Shown: one piece after another, positions 5,397 through 6,560 of the stretch
Position numbering within the stretch: the stretch's first letter is position 1
Layout: each line of letters starts with the position of its first letter
NCBI GenBank assembly: GCA_019912905.1
Contig: JAIOHO010000688.1
Coordinates: forward strand, 1 to 6,560
Length of the DNA stretch: 6,560 bases
Reading direction: 5' to 3'
Origin: Anaerolineae bacterium
GTDB lineage: Bacteria; Chloroflexota; Anaerolineae; Aggregatilineales; Phototrophicaceae
Position numbers and translations under genes: made by a program
Notes under the pieces: generated by a model
The model's input: only the letters and a program-made list of their open reading frames with translations
Databases searched by the model: none
What the model was told of the DNA's origin: nothing

Positions 5397-5762
5397 TCAT
5401 TGGTGCAGCATGTTTGCCAGCACGAGCGACACATCGTTGGCGCGGAAGGGCTGCTGGAGGACGGCGTCGGCTCCTTTAAGGCGCGCATAACCCTGCGCAT
5501 CCCTCACATTGGCCGTGATCGCCAGAATCAGTGGAATGTGCGCGGTCTCCGGGTCCATTTTGAGCTGCAAACAAATGTCCTCGGGCGAAGCCATCTGAAG
5601 GTTTTCGCTCATGATGATGGCACCGGGTTGAGCGGTCCGCGCGGTGGTCACACCATCCGCACCGGTCCTGGCAATGACCACACGATAATTCGCGCGCAGC
5701 AGAATGATTTCAAGCAGCGCTAATATACTTTCGTTGCTGTCGATCACCAGGATGGTGCTCAT
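5397..5762 (-). CDS. Degenerate receiver-domain protein (pseudo-receiver)
   Basis: The 121-residue protein keeps the shape of a CheY-like receiver: STILVIDSNE first strand, LLEIILLRANY helix, GADG, a DPE..HIP loop (70-77), and GADAVLQQP (97-105). It aligns without gaps to the canonical receiver next door. Key residues are changed: the second acidic position is S9 (D8 remains), the phosphoacceptor position is S52 (IIMSEN, codon AGC at 5609-5607), and the invariant Lys is Q104. The MMPG loop is replaced by LQMA. T83 sits one position from the usual switch residue. Classical Asp phosphorylation is therefore not expected; such pseudo-receivers in other systems work by protein binding or a fixed conformation. 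It starts 24 bases after the dehydrogenase stop with only a weak GAG site upstream, suggesting co-transcription. The reading frame is intact with conserved hydrophobic core positions, so it looks like a maintained gene rather than a decaying one. Confidence 0.85.
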   Translation of the reverse strand: MSTILVIDSNESILALLEIILLRANYRVVIARTGADGVTTARTAQPGAIIMSENLQMASPEDICLQLKMDPETAHIPLILAITANVRDAQGYARLKGADAVLQQPFRANDVSLVLANMLHQ

Positions 5763-5786
5763 TTGAAAGTCTCAGAAATAAATAGA

Positions 5787-6560
5787 TTAGCTCAGGTACG
5801 CCATGATATGCTGAGTAAACTCCTCTGTTGAAATAGCACCCTCAATGCTGATGTCGGCGGTATGATCGCCTTGCAGCAAAGTGGCGTACACGGCATCTTC
5901 GACCTGCTGCGCGGCCTCCAGCCGCTGCCAGTGATGGCGCAGCAGCATAGCAATACTCAAAATTGCGGCGGTCGGGTTGGCGATCCCGCGGCCCGCGATG
6001 TCCGGTGCAGAACCATGAACCGGCTCGGCCATGGCGATGCCGTCGCCCACGCTGCACGACGGGGACAACCCCAGGCCACCCCCCCAGGCGGCGGCCATGT
6101 CTGACAGAATGTCGCCATACAGGTTCGGAGTCAGCACCACATCGTAACGAGTCGGGTCTTTAACCATCCAGTAAGCGGCAGTATCGACCAGCAGTTCATC
6201 CGTGATGACATCAGGATAATCGGTTGCGACTTCCAGCGCAACTCGTCGGAACAGGCCGTCTGATTGGGGCATCACATTGGCTTTATGAACGATGGTCACC
6301 TTCTCGCGGCCTGTGCGCACCGCCAGGTCATACGCCACGCGGGCGACACGCTCACTGGCGACACGCGTGATCACTTTTTGCGCCACCCCGGTCCGGCCTT
6401 CGTCGGTCGTCGTTTCATGACCGATGTACAGATCTTCGGTATTTTCGCGCACGATCACCAGATCCACGCCTTCGCGGGCCGTGGGAACGGGCAGATAGCG
6501 CGTCGGGCGCAGATTGGCAAATGCCTGGAGTTCACGGCGCAGCCGCACCGCAGGCGAGTA
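5787..6560 (-). CDS. NAD-type isocitrate/isopropylmalate/homoisocitrate dehydrogenase family, partial (N-terminus outside window)
   Basis: The last 257 residues are present, running off the right edge; family members are usually 330-370 residues, so about 75-100 are missing. Numbering from the first visible residue, landmarks are: RLRRELQAFANLRP (6-19), substrate-binding arginines; VRENTEDLY (37-45), with Y45 the expected catalytic tyrosine; K93 in HKANVM, the catalytic lysine; D126, D150 and D154 (YGDILSD), the metal-binding aspartates; and HGSAPDIAG (182-190). D187-I188 in that loop is the NAD+ signature, where NADP+ enzymes such as E. coli Icd have Lys-Tyr. The family oxidatively decarboxylates a 2-hydroxy acid using Mg2+ or Mn2+. 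ENTEDLYIGHE resembles bacterial NAD-isocitrate or homoisocitrate dehydrogenases more than LeuB, but the segment that sets substrate choice lies largely outside the window, so the exact substrate is open. The TAA stop lies 24 bases before the pseudo-receiver start. Confidence 0.9.
   Translation of the reverse strand, partial: YSPAVRLRRELQAFANLRPTRYLPVPTAREGVDLVIVRENTEDLYIGHETTTDEGRTGVAQKVITRVASERVARVAYDLAVRTGREKVTIVHKANVMPQSDGLFRRVALEVATDYPDVITDELLVDTAAYWMVKDPTRYDVVLTPNLYGDILSDMAAAWGGGLGLSPSCSVGDGIAMAEPVHGSAPDIAGRGIANPTAAILSIAMLLRHHWQRLEAAQQVEDAVYATLLQGDHTADISIEGAISTEEFTQHIMAYLS

Noticed and set aside
5255..5723. Plus-strand open frames opposite the receiver genes
   Set aside because: They run antisense to clear receiver domains, their products have no recognisable features, and no good ribosome binding sites precede them.

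Overview
The window is a moderately GC-rich bacterial chromosomal segment. The best guess for its source is a member of the Chloroflexota, Anaerolineae-like. That guess rests on three features seen together: a secreted protein with DUF7282-like repeats followed by a bacterial SH3 (SH3b) domain, a sulfatase gene, and small stand-alone receiver genes. There is no rRNA or tRNA to confirm the lineage, so the assignment is only moderately confident. Genes are tightly packed and no stretch longer than about 180 bases lacks a gene. I see no mobile element, CRISPR array, tRNA or rRNA.

Left part, plus strand. The window opens inside the C-terminus of a sulfatase-family enzyme (2-331). A 180-base gap follows, containing small inverted and direct repeats. 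Next is a 578-residue secreted protein (512-2248) with a signal peptide, four tandem DUF7282-like units, one SH3b domain and an Ala/Pro-rich tail. Two back-to-back hairpins follow its stop codon.

Middle, plus strand. rsmA (2390-3217), encoding the 16S rRNA A1518/A1519 dimethyltransferase, has its own Shine-Dalgarno and a nearby -10-like sequence. After another promoter-like gap come two genes separated by 3 bases (3359-4108 and 4112-4918). Both encode proteins with an N-terminal two-helix membrane hairpin and a related soluble domain. They are diverged tandem paralogues of unknown function.

Right part, minus strand. Reading leftwards from the window edge, the C-terminal three quarters of an NAD-type isocitrate/isopropylmalate/homoisocitrate dehydrogenase (5787 to beyond 6560) is followed 24 bases later by a degenerate receiver-domain protein (5397-5762). 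A canonical CheY-like receiver (4915-5274) comes next. The degenerate copy has Ser at the phosphoacceptor Asp position and Gln at the invariant Lys. The canonical receiver gene converges on the second membrane paralogue, and the two coding regions overlap by 4 bases at their stop codons.

The items most worth a second look are the canonical-plus-pseudo receiver pair and the adjoining pair of two-helix membrane paralogues. Neither has a recognised role. No complete new defence or metabolic system can be claimed from the sequence alone.
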